Source: Algibacter pectinivorans (GTDB taxonomy: Bacteria; Bacteroidota; Bacteroidia; Flavobacteriales; Flavobacteriaceae). From it: a DNA stretch of 64,000 nucleotides. A program made the translations under genes and the position numbers. The notes under the pieces are model-generated. The model was not told the DNA's origin, made no database searches, and saw only the letters and a list, made by a program, of their open reading frames with translations. The stretch spans positions 186,001 to 250,000 of the forward strand of contig NZ_FOMI01000005.1 of assembly GCF_900112595.1 (NCBI RefSeq). Direction: 5' to 3'. This document shows positions 19,893-28,617 of this stretch, one piece after another. How positions within the stretch are numbered: position 1 is the first letter of the stretch; every line of letters starts with the position of its first letter.

Positions 19893-22800
19893 ATGAGAAC
19901 TGTAAAAGCCTGGGAAGAAAAAGTAATTATTCCTACTTATGAAGTTGGAACTCCTGAAAAATATCCTGTTTTTTTGGAAAAGCGCGTATATCAAGCTAGT
20001 AGTGGTGCTGTTTATCCGCATCCTGTAATAGAAAAAATTAGTGACACTAAAGTCGATAAAGAATGGAATGCCATTTTTATTGAAAACGACTATATAAAGT
20101 TAATGATTTTACCCGCCTTAGGAGGAAGAATCCAAAGAGCGTATGATAAAATTAGAAAGCGTGATTTTGTATATTATAATCATGTAATTAAACCTGCGCT
20201 TGTAGGTTTGACAGGACCGTGGATTTCTGGAGGCATAGAATTTAACTGGCCACAACATCACAGACCAAGTACTTACGATCCAACAGATTTTTTTATTGAA
20301 CATAATGAAGATGGTAGTAAAACAGTTTGGGTAAGCGAATTAGAGCGTATGTTTCGTACTAAAGGTATGGCAGGTTTTACATTACATCCAGATAAAGCCT
20401 ATATTGAAATTAAAGCACATTTATATAACAGGACGCCACATCCTCAAACATTTTTATGGTGGGCGAATCCTGCGGTAGCGGTAAACGACCATTATCAGTC
20501 CGTTTTTCCACCAGATGTAAATGCAGTATTTGACCACGGTAAACGAGATGTATCTGAATTTCCAATAGCAAAAGGCGAATATTACAAAGTAGATTATTCT
20601 CCTGGGACAGATATATCTAGATATAAAAATATTCCGGTACCAACAAGTTATATGGCTATCACATCTAAATATGATTTTGTTGGTGGTTATGAAAATGATT
20701 CAAAAGGCGGCTTGTTACATGTTGCAGACCACAATGTATCTCCAGGGAAAAAACAATGGACTTGGGGTAATGGCGAGTTTGGGAAAGCATGGGATAGAAA
20801 TTTAACAGATAAAGATGGACCATATATTGAATTGATGTGTGGTGTTTACACAGATAATCAACCTGATTTCTCTTGGATGCATCCGTATGAAGAAAAAAGC
20901 TTTAAGCAATATTTTATGCCTTATTATAACGTAGGTGTTGTAAAAAATGCAACTAAAGAAGCTTTAGTAAATCTTGAAATGGTGGATGGTAAAGCGTTAA
21001 TAAAAGTTTATGTAACGTCTACCTATGATAATTGTATAGTAACATTAAAAGCAGAAAATAAAGTGTTACACGACGAGGTTTTAAATCTTTCGCCAGAAAT
21101 AGGATTTGAAAAAGCTATAGATATTAAGCATTTTAAGTTTAACGATTTACAAATTTCGGTTAATGATAGTGCAGGAAAAGTATTAGTAGCATGGGAGCCA
21201 GACAAAGATTTATCTGAAGAAATTCCTGAGCCTGCAAAAGCTGCTAAAGACCCAAAGGATATTGATACCGTTGAAGGGTTGTATTTAAGAGGATTACATT
21301 TAGAGCAGTATAGGCATGCCACTTTTAATGCAACAGATTATTATGAAGAAGCGTTAAAAAGAGTGCCAACTGATGTGCGTTGTAATAACGCCATGGGACT
21401 TTGGTGCATGCGTAAAGGGCAATTAGAAAAGGCTATCGGGTATTTTGATACTGCTATTGAAACGTTAACAAGCCATAACCCAAACCCGTATGATGGAGAA
21501 CCGTATTTTAACAAGGGATTAGCTCTTAATTATTTGGGGAAAAAGGATGAAGCTTATGCAAGTTTCTTTAAATCGTGCTGGAATGCACAATGGCAAGATG
21601 CAGGTTATTTTAATCTAGCTCAGATAGACTGTTCTAAAGGTGATTTAGAGAAAGCTTTAGATTTGGTAGATAGAGCTTTAATTAAAAACTGGCATAACCA
21701 TAAAGCGAGACATTTAAAAGTTATTATTTTAAGAAAACAGGGTAGTGTTGAAGCTGCTAGCAAATTGATAGAAGAGTCCTTAGTTATTGATAAATTTAAT
21801 TTTGGCGTTTTATTCGAGCGTTACATTTTGTCAAGAAAACAAGCAGATTTAGAGGCTTTCAAAAGTATTTTAAGAGATTATACACATAATTACATAGAGT
21901 TTTCTTTGGATTATGCTATGGCTGGTCAGTATGATGAAGCTATTGCCTTATTAAAAGTGCATACTAATGCTAATGATAGCGTGTATCCAATGGTACACTA
22001 CTTTATGGGGTGGTATTTTACTCAAAATGGAAATGATGCTAATGCATTAGCTGCTTACAAAAAAGCATCGAAAATGCCAGATACCTATTGTTTTCCTAAT
22101 AAAATAGAAGAAGTTTTAGCGTTACAATCGGCTTGTAAAGCAAACCCTGTTGATGCCAAAGCATTTTACTACTTAGGAAACTTTTGGTACGCTAACAGAC
22201 AATATAAAAAAGCTCAAGACTGTTGGGAAACTTCTGTTAAATTAGATGATGGTTTCGCTATTACACACCGTAATTTGGCATTATTATATTACAATAAAAC
22301 AAACCAAAAAGAATTAGCAGTAATGCATTTAGAAAAAGCTTTTCAGCTTGATAATACAGATGCTAGATTATTAATGGAGTTAGACCAACTGTATAAGAAA
22401 ATCAATATTTCAGTTGATAAACGTTTAGCGCTATTAGAACAATATATAGAATTAACAAATTCTAGAGATGACTTATACTTAGAGCGTATTTCACTGTATA
22501 ATTTGAAAGGGGAATTCGAAAAAGCAAAGGAATTGATAGAAAATCGTCAGTTTCATCCTTGGGAAGGTGGTGAAGGTAAAGTGCCTTTTCAATATTTAAC
22601 AGCTTATACCGAACTTGCAAAGAAAAATATTAACTTAAAAAACTTTGATTACGCAATTAAGCTGTTAGAAGCAACAAAAACCTATCCTCATAATTTAGGA
22701 GAAGGGAAGTTACACGGTACTGTTGAAAATGATATTGACTACTGGTTAGGTTGCGCTTATGAAGGCTTAGGGAATTCTAACAAAGCAAAGGCTTATTTTG

Positions 22801-23189
22801 AATTAGCGTCAGAAGGTTTAAGTGATCCAAGTCCTGCGATTTTTTATAATGACCAACAGCCAGATAAAATTTTCTATCAAGGTTTGGCCTTACAAAAATT
22901 AGGGAAATTAAAGGAAGCAAATATAAGGTTTAATAATTTGTTAAATTACGGAAAAGCTCATATTAATGATAATGTTAAGTTGGATTATTTTGCAATTTCA
23001 TTGCCAGATTTATTGATATGGGAAGAAGACTTAAATGTAATTAACAAAATACATTGTAACTTTTTAATAGGACTAGGGCAATTAGGTTTTGGTAAAAGTG
23101 CTGAGGCCACTAAAGCATTTACGAAAGTAATACAAACTAATTTATGTCATATCCCAGCAAATATTCATGCAGAATTGGTAAATGCTTAA
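19893..23189 (+). CDS. cytosolic DUF5107-TPR protein
   Basis: 1098 residues with no signal peptide, so probably cytosolic, unlike its secreted neighbours. The N-terminal ~410 residues match my memory of DUF5107 proteins, which have an aldose-mutarotase-like beta-sandwich look: LMILPALGGRIQRAYDKIRK, GPWISGGIEFNWPQHHRPS, HPQTFLWWANPAVAVND. The remainder (about 430-1098) is a long tetratricopeptide repeat solenoid (for example GLWCMRKGQLEKAIGYFDTA and FYYLGNFWYANRQYKKAQDC). The conserved acidic/His/Trp positions in the first domain suggest a carbohydrate-active or sugar-binding role, but I know of no firm function. Spacing in the operon is 37 bp after the GH2 and 11 bp before the sulfatase. Confidence 0.75.
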   Translation: MRTVKAWEEKVIIPTYEVGTPEKYPVFLEKRVYQASSGAVYPHPVIEKISDTKVDKEWNAIFIENDYIKLMILPALGGRIQRAYDKIRKRDFVYYNHVIKPALVGLTGPWISGGIEFNWPQHHRPSTYDPTDFFIEHNEDGSKTVWVSELERMFRTKGMAGFTLHPDKAYIEIKAHLYNRTPHPQTFLWWANPAVAVNDHYQSVFPPDVNAVFDHGKRDVSEFPIAKGEYYKVDYSPGTDISRYKNIPVPTSYMAITSKYDFVGGYENDSKGGLLHVADHNVSPGKKQWTWGNGEFGKAWDRNLTDKDGPYIELMCGVYTDNQPDFSWMHPYEEKSFKQYFMPYYNVGVVKNATKEALVNLEMVDGKALIKVYVTSTYDNCIVTLKAENKVLHDEVLNLSPEIGFEKAIDIKHFKFNDLQISVNDSAGKVLVAWEPDKDLSEEIPEPAKAAKDPKDIDTVEGLYLRGLHLEQYRHATFNATDYYEEALKRVPTDVRCNNAMGLWCMRKGQLEKAIGYFDTAIETLTSHNPNPYDGEPYFNKGLALNYLGKKDEAYASFFKSCWNAQWQDAGYFNLAQIDCSKGDLEKALDLVDRALIKNWHNHKARHLKVIILRKQGSVEAASKLIEESLVIDKFNFGVLFERYILSRKQADLEAFKSILRDYTHNYIEFSLDYAMAGQYDEAIALLKVHTNANDSVYPMVHYFMGWYFTQNGNDANALAAYKKASKMPDTYCFPNKIEEVLALQSACKANPVDAKAFYYLGNFWYANRQYKKAQDCWETSVKLDDGFAITHRNLALLYYNKTNQKELAVMHLEKAFQLDNTDARLLMELDQLYKKINISVDKRLALLEQYIELTNSRDDLYLERISLYNLKGEFEKAKELIENRQFHPWEGGEGKVPFQYLTAYTELAKKNINLKNFDYAIKLLEATKTYPHNLGEGKLHGTVENDIDYWLGCAYEGLGNSNKAKAYFELASEGLSDPSPAIFYNDQQPDKIFYQGLALQKLGKLKEANIRFNNLLNYGKAHINDNVKLDYFAISLPDLLIWEEDLNVINKIHCNFLIGLGQLGFGKSAEATKAFTKVIQTNLCHIPANIHAELVNA

Positions 23190-23200
23190 GTTTTATAGAA

Positions 23201-24718
23201 ATGAATTATAAATTCCATTTTAAAAGTGCATTGTTTATATTGCTATTAACAGCCAATTATTTTGCACACTCACAAAAAGAAAAACCTAATATCGTCATCA
23301 TTTACGTTGACGACTTAGGATTTGGCGATATTGGAGTAAACGGTGCTGTTGGAGTTAAAACACCAAATATTGATACCCTTGCGGAAAATGGATTGAATTT
23401 TACCGATGCCCATTGTAGTGCATCAACATGTACACCATCTCGTTATTCATTGTTAACTGGTAGTTACGCGTTTAGAAATAATGCTGCCATTTTAGAAGGC
23501 GATGCGCCTTTAATTATAGACACCACAAAGGAAACCTTACCAAAAATGTTACAAAAAGCAGGTTACACTACGGGCGTAGTTGGTAAGTGGCATTTAGGTT
23601 TAGGAAAAGGAAAAATAAACTGGAATAAACGCATTCCCTTAGGTCCAAAGGAAGTTGGATTTGATTATAGTTTTTTAATTCCCGCTACTGGAGATAGAGT
23701 ACCGTGTGTATTTTTAGAAAATCAGAAAGTAGTGGGGTTAGATTTAAATGATCCTATTACGGTAAGTTATGGTGCAAGAATTGAAGGGTATCCTTGGGGT
23801 TTTAAGCATCCAGAATTACTAAAACAACATACAGACCCTTATCATCAAGGTGCTGTTATAAATGGTATCAGTCGTATTGGGTATATGAAAGGTGGAAAAG
23901 ATGCCCTTTGGATTGATGAAGACATTCCGTTTGTACTTTCAGAAACAGCAAATGGTTTTATAGAAGACCATAAAGACAATGCATTTTTTTTATATTTCTC
24001 ATTACACGATATTCATCAACCAAGAATAGCTAATATTAAATTTGTGGAAAGTAGTACCATGGGACCACGAGGCGATGTTATTGCTCAAATGGATTGGTGT
24101 GTTGGTCAGGTAACCCAGAGCTTAAAGAAAGCAAATGTTCTAGAAAACACTTTAATTATTTTTACAAGTGATAACGGACCTATTTTGGATGATGGCTATT
24201 TAGATTATGCAAGAGAACTCGTGGGAGAACATAAACCAGCTGGAATTTATAGAGGTTCAAAATATTCGGTTTATGAGGCAGGAACAAGAATGCCAACCAT
24301 TGTGCATTGGCCAAAAAAAGTAAAGCCAGGTGTAAGTGATGCGTTGTTATCTCAAGTAGATTTATATAAATCTTTAGCTTGCTTAGTAGGTCAAGATGTT
24401 GAAAAAGGAGCTGCGCCAGATAGTCAAGATTTTTTAAAATCGTGGTTAGGGAAATCCCAAAAAGGGCGAGAGATTTTACTAGAAGAAGCTTATACTTATG
24501 GATTAAGAATGGGGAATTGGAAATATATAAAGCCTAAAAATAAACCAGTACCTAATTGGATAGTTCAAAAATTTGTGGATCCTGGATTTAGTGAAGAAGT
24601 ACAACTATTCAATTTAGAAGATGACCCTTCCGAAAGTAATAATGTTTATAAATATCACCCAGACATTGTTAAAGTCATGGAAAGTGAATTAGTAAAAATC
24701 ATGAAACGAAAAAGTTAA
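23201..24718 (+). CDS. S1 family arylsulfatase, secreted (sulfatase 2)
   Basis: The start is chosen at the ATG at 23201, which gives a Sec signal peptide (FKSALFILLLTANYFAHSQ) and leaves an 11 bp gap from the previous gene; the longer frame from 23144 overlaps it and adds 19 residues before the signal. About 505 residues. Sulfatase hallmarks: VIIYVDDLGFGD, Cys77 in CTPSRYSLLTG (formylglycine site), GKWHLGLGKG, and the C-terminal metal-binding TSDNGP. Unlike sulfatase 1 it has no lipobox, so it is probably periplasmic. The sequence is clearly distinct from the other two sulfatases, suggesting a different S1 subfamily and sulfate position. Confidence 0.9.
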   Translation: MNYKFHFKSALFILLLTANYFAHSQKEKPNIVIIYVDDLGFGDIGVNGAVGVKTPNIDTLAENGLNFTDAHCSASTCTPSRYSLLTGSYAFRNNAAILEGDAPLIIDTTKETLPKMLQKAGYTTGVVGKWHLGLGKGKINWNKRIPLGPKEVGFDYSFLIPATGDRVPCVFLENQKVVGLDLNDPITVSYGARIEGYPWGFKHPELLKQHTDPYHQGAVINGISRIGYMKGGKDALWIDEDIPFVLSETANGFIEDHKDNAFFLYFSLHDIHQPRIANIKFVESSTMGPRGDVIAQMDWCVGQVTQSLKKANVLENTLIIFTSDNGPILDDGYLDYARELVGEHKPAGIYRGSKYSVYEAGTRMPTIVHWPKKVKPGVSDALLSQVDLYKSLACLVGQDVEKGAAPDSQDFLKSWLGKSQKGREILLEEAYTYGLRMGNWKYIKPKNKPVPNWIVQKFVDPGFSEEVQLFNLEDDPSESNNVYKYHPDIVKVMESELVKIMKRKS

Positions 24719-24758
24719 TTTGATGTGATATTTTAGAATAACCTTTAAAATTTTTCTT

Positions 24759-27554
24759 ATGAAACATAATAATAGTATACTAGTTTTTTTAATCGTATTC
24801 TCTTTTTTAAGCAGTTGTAAAGAACCAGAAGTCAATATGATTGATATCTCTGGAATATGGTCTGTACAGTTGGATTCAACAAATGTTGGAGTTACAGAAA
24901 ACTGGGCTTCTAATAAGCTTTCAGGTACTCCTATTACATTGCCAAATACCTTGGATGGTGCAGAAATTGGAACACCAAGTACGTTAGAGCCAGCATTAAA
25001 TAATTATGTAATGTCTAACCTAACACGAAAGCATCAATATATTGGTAAAGCTTGGTATCAAAAGGAAATTGAAATACCAACAGCATGGAATGACAAAAAT
25101 ATAGAGTTAGGTTTAGAGCGTATTATCTGGGAATCTTCAGTGTATGTAGATGGTAAGCTTATAGGTCGTGCTAATAGTTTGGTAGGGCGTCATAATTACA
25201 ATTTAAGTAAAAATTTAACCCCTGGAAAGCATTTACTAACCATTTGCATAGATAATTCAAACAAATTTCCGCTAATAAATGTTGCTGGAAGTATGTATCC
25301 AGATGTTGTAAATCAGGACATGGCGCATGCTTATACTAACCATACTCAAATTAAATGGAATGGTATACTGGGTGATATTACATTAGTTGCATCTGTAAAA
25401 AATGCACCAGAGAATGTACAGGTGTATCCAAACAAGCAACTAGATAAATTAAAGGTGGTTTTTAATCAATCTGAGGCTATTAAAGGAGTTGTTAGCTTAG
25501 TAGTTAAGTCTGTTGATGGTGTTGAAGTTTTTAACGATAATGTTAAAACTTCAAAAACTTCAAATAATAGCTATGCTATAGAAATTGATAAACCAAAAAA
25601 GTTGGAGTTATGGGATGAGTTTAATCCAAACCTTTATGATGTTAGCGTAATAACAAAGACCGGAGAAGCTAGCGCACGTTTTGGGTACAAGTTTGTAAGT
25701 AGTAACAAGGGTGATTTATTGCTTAATGATACGCGTATTTTTTTACGAGGAAATTTAGAGTGTGTTATTTTTCCTTTAACAGGGCATCCACCAACAGAAA
25801 AAGAAGATTGGGCCAAATTAATTAAACAAGCCAAAGATTACGGGTTAAACCACTTACGTTTTCATTCTTGGTGTCCACCAAAAGCAGCATTTGAGGCAGC
25901 CGATGAAGCAGGGTTTTATGTTCAAGTAGAGCTACCACATTGGAGTTTAAAAGTAGGTGAAGATGCTAAAACTACCGCGTTTTTAAAAGCTGAAGCTGAT
26001 AAAATATTGAAAGATTACGGTAACCATCCATCATTTATATTTATGGCTTTAGGTAATGAATTGCAAGGTGATATTAGTGTGTTAAATGATATAGTAGCAA
26101 ATTTAAAACCTAAAGATGATAGACATTTGTATGCTACAACGGCATTTTCTTTTCAGCAACCAACAGGAACGAGACCCGAACAAGAGGATGAGTTTTTTAT
26201 AGCGCAATGGACAGATAAAGGTTGGATTCGAGGACAAGGTATTTTTAATGCTAAACCGCCACATTTTGATGCTGATTATACCTCAGGTAGTGAGCATATA
26301 AACATGCCGTTAGTGTCTCATGAAATTGGGCAGTATTCTGTGTATCCAGATATGAGTGAAATTGAAAAATATACAGGTGTTTTAAAACCTTTAAATTTTA
26401 TTGCTGTAAAAAATGATTTAGATAAAAAAGGACTTTTAGATTTAGCTCCAGACTTTACATATAACTCTGGTAAGTTAGCAGCATTATTATACAAAGAAGA
26501 AATAGAGCGGGCGTTAAAAACGCCGAGTTTTGATGGTTTTCAATTGCTTCAATTACAAGATTTTCCTGGGCAAGGTACAGCATTGGTTGGTTTGCTAAAT
26601 GCTTTTTGGGAGTCTAAAGGGGTTATTTCGGCTGAAGAATTTAGTCAATTTAATAGTGAATTAGTACCATTAATTAGATTTAAAAAGGCTGTTTATGAAT
26701 TTGGAGAAACTTTTGAAGCCTCTATAGAGATAGCAAATTTCTACAAACAGTTAAACAGTCAGGCTATAGATTGGATAATTACAGATGAATCTGGTAACGA
26801 AATTAAAAAAGGAAGTTTTAATAACATTAATTTGTCTATTGGAAATAACACAAATTTGGGCACTATTAATTATGCTGTTGAAACTAAAGCAGCGAAAAAG
26901 CTAACAGTTACGGTAAGTTTAAATAATACGAAATATAAAAATAGCTGGAATATTTGGGTGTACCCAAAAGAAGTTTCAACAACGTCGAGTCATGTTTTAA
27001 TAACATCATCAATTAATCAGGCAATAAAAGCTTTAAGCGAAGGAAAAAAAGTGTTGTTAAATCCAGATCCAAAAACCTTAAAAGGAATCACAGGTCGTTT
27101 CGTTCCTGTATTTTGGAGTCCTGTGCATTTTCCTAATCAGCCAGCTACAATGGGCGTGATGTTAGATGAAAAGCACCCTGTATTTAATAAATTCCCGACC
27201 GATTCTCATACCAATTGGCAGTGGTGGGATTTATGTATTAATTCAAAATCTATCATTACAGATTCTATAAATGTTAAACCTTTAGTGCGTGTTATAGATA
27301 ATTTTGTAACCAACCACCATTTAACCAGTTTATTTGAAGCTAAAGTAGGGAAAGGGCAATTGGTGTTTTCGTCCATAGATTTATCATCAAAATTAAAAGA
27401 AAGGCCAGTGGCAAGACAGTTGATAAGTAGTGTTTTAGAGTATATGGAAAGTAAAGATTTTGCCCCTGTAAACGATATTACAATTGAAGATTTGAAAGCC
27501 TTGAAAATAGAAGGTAAACAATCTGACTTTTCAGCAAAGGATATATATAAATAA
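24759..27554 (+). CDS. GH2-family glycoside hydrolase lipoprotein (paralogue B)
   Basis: 931 residues. An SPII signal ends at Cys20 (LSSC). The domain order is as in the GH2 at 17015: jelly roll (about 30-210), Ig-like domain, GH-A barrel with acid/base Glu434 in LGNELQG and nucleophile candidate Glu522 in SHEIGQYSVYP, then beta and alpha/beta C-terminal domains ending near VFSSIDLSSKL. The two proteins share long stretches such as LNHLRFHSWCPP versus LNHMRFHSWCPP and EKYTGVLKP versus SKYTGVLKP, so they arose by duplication, but the acid/base context differs (NELQ versus NEPS), which may mean different linkages. It lies 40 bp after sulfatase 2. Confidence 0.85.
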   Translation: MKHNNSILVFLIVFSFLSSCKEPEVNMIDISGIWSVQLDSTNVGVTENWASNKLSGTPITLPNTLDGAEIGTPSTLEPALNNYVMSNLTRKHQYIGKAWYQKEIEIPTAWNDKNIELGLERIIWESSVYVDGKLIGRANSLVGRHNYNLSKNLTPGKHLLTICIDNSNKFPLINVAGSMYPDVVNQDMAHAYTNHTQIKWNGILGDITLVASVKNAPENVQVYPNKQLDKLKVVFNQSEAIKGVVSLVVKSVDGVEVFNDNVKTSKTSNNSYAIEIDKPKKLELWDEFNPNLYDVSVITKTGEASARFGYKFVSSNKGDLLLNDTRIFLRGNLECVIFPLTGHPPTEKEDWAKLIKQAKDYGLNHLRFHSWCPPKAAFEAADEAGFYVQVELPHWSLKVGEDAKTTAFLKAEADKILKDYGNHPSFIFMALGNELQGDISVLNDIVANLKPKDDRHLYATTAFSFQQPTGTRPEQEDEFFIAQWTDKGWIRGQGIFNAKPPHFDADYTSGSEHINMPLVSHEIGQYSVYPDMSEIEKYTGVLKPLNFIAVKNDLDKKGLLDLAPDFTYNSGKLAALLYKEEIERALKTPSFDGFQLLQLQDFPGQGTALVGLLNAFWESKGVISAEEFSQFNSELVPLIRFKKAVYEFGETFEASIEIANFYKQLNSQAIDWIITDESGNEIKKGSFNNINLSIGNNTNLGTINYAVETKAAKKLTVTVSLNNTKYKNSWNIWVYPKEVSTTSSHVLITSSINQAIKALSEGKKVLLNPDPKTLKGITGRFVPVFWSPVHFPNQPATMGVMLDEKHPVFNKFPTDSHTNWQWWDLCINSKSIITDSINVKPLVRVIDNFVTNHHLTSLFEAKVGKGQLVFSSIDLSSKLKERPVARQLISSVLEYMESKDFAPVNDITIEDLKALKIEGKQSDFSAKDIYK

Positions 27555-27630
27555 ATATAATACTTATCAAAACAACATGATTTAAGATGTTTATTTTAAG
27601 TGTGTTGTGGTAGTCTTAAAAATTATAATT

Positions 27631-28512
27631 ATGAATAAAAGGAAAAATTATTTTAATGGTATAGCACTTGTTTTTAGTTTTTTTTTATTGGCTTTTATGT
27701 TTTTCGCTTGTAGCGGAGATAATAGTACTTCGTCAGACGACGAGAAATTTAATGACGACGATAAAAACCCGGATGAAGTTGCTAAGCCTTTATTAAATTC
27801 TGTAAACACAAGTGGTTGGGTATTAATGTTCGAGGATAACTTTGATAAATTTGAGCCTACAAAATGGACTAAAAATAATTCAGTTAAAAGTAGAGCGGGA
27901 AGACCAAATATAGGAATTACGCAATGGTTTTGGAAACCAGAAAATGTAAGTTATGAAGATGGGAATGTGGTGTTAAAAAGCTTAAAAGTCAGTGATAATA
28001 CATTGCATTGCGGCTCTATATATTCTAATAACTTATTTGAGTTTAAGTATGGCTACATTGAAGCAAAAATTGATATTGCAGAAACTATGTTTGGAACACA
28101 TACAGCGCTTTGGCTTCAAGGTGATAATATGGGAAATGTTGATGGCACAGGGAATGACGGTGCAGAAATAGATGTATTCGAATCGGCTTGGGTTGGTAAT
28201 TTTACTAAAAGTGTAGTACATATAGATGGTTATGGTGCTTCAAAAAAAGCAAATACAAGGCGATATGAAACACCAGGGATACATTCAGGCTATCATACTT
28301 ATGGGCTTTTATGGAACGAAGATAAACTAGAAGTCTATTACGATGGTCAATTCATGACGCGTTATCAAGGTATATGGGTTCCAAAAGTTGAAGAATTCTT
28401 GTGGCTTTCTACTGGGGCTAGTTTTGGAGGAACAGCAGATTTTACATCAAGAGCTATTGGAGCGTCTACAGAAGCTAAAGTAGATTATATTCGAGTTTGG
28501 AAAATGAATTAG
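27631..28512 (+). CDS. GH16-family endo-glycanase lipoprotein
   Basis: The start is set at the ATG at 27631, giving 293 residues with a lipobox FFAC (Cys27); an in-frame GTG at 27607 is less likely. A Ser/Asp-rich tether with the sequence SSDDEKFNDDDKN follows. The GH16 beta-jelly-roll spans about 60-293: WVLMFEDNFDKFEPTKWT near the start and the catalytic motif ExDxxE as GAEIDVFES (nucleophile Glu179, Asp181, acid/base Glu184), ending VDYIRVWKMN. GH16 enzymes are endo-acting on beta-1,3/1,4 glucans or galactans (laminarin, agar, porphyran, carrageenan); this one could open the backbone at the cell surface. The subfamily cannot be fixed by eye. It is followed by a terminator hairpin. Confidence 0.9.
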   Translation: MNKRKNYFNGIALVFSFFLLAFMFFACSGDNSTSSDDEKFNDDDKNPDEVAKPLLNSVNTSGWVLMFEDNFDKFEPTKWTKNNSVKSRAGRPNIGITQWFWKPENVSYEDGNVVLKSLKVSDNTLHCGSIYSNNLFEFKYGYIEAKIDIAETMFGTHTALWLQGDNMGNVDGTGNDGAEIDVFESAWVGNFTKSVVHIDGYGASKKANTRRYETPGIHSGYHTYGLLWNEDKLEVYYDGQFMTRYQGIWVPKVEEFLWLSTGASFGGTADFTSRAIGASTEAKVDYIRVWKMN

Positions 28513-28529
28513 TAGGTAAAAAGTGTTTT

Positions 28530-28586
28530 TGTCTATGTATTGGTAATCTTAGTCCATTTAAACGTTTGTTTAATGGACTATTTTTA
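28530..28586 (+). promoter_or_regulatory. putative AraC-type operator and -7 element, PUL promoter 3
   Basis: Half-sites TGTCTAT (28530-28536) and AGTCCAT (28551-28557) start 21 bp apart, and a 7-of-8 match to TAnnTTTG, TATTTTTA, sits at 28579-28586, exactly 28 bp after the second half-site start, as in the other two promoters. The second half-site and the -7 element overlap the terminator hairpin at 28550-28585, so this call is weaker than the other two. It would drive the T9SS gene at 28618. Confidence 0.45.
28550..28585 (+). terminator. rho-independent-like terminator after the GH16 gene
   Basis: Left arm TAGTCCATT-AAAC (28550-28563, one bulged T) pairs with right arm GTTTAATGGACTA (28568-28580) across a GTTT loop and is followed by TTTTT. 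It separates the GH16 gene from the T9SS gene and overlaps the putative promoter 3. Confidence 0.7.
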
Positions 28587-28617
28587 TACCTAAATATTAA
28601 CAACTAAACTTTATATT

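Noticed and set aside
23144-23200. Upstream start of sulfatase 2 overlapping the DUF5107-TPR gene
   Set aside because: The ATG at 23201 gives a proper signal peptide and a normal gap.
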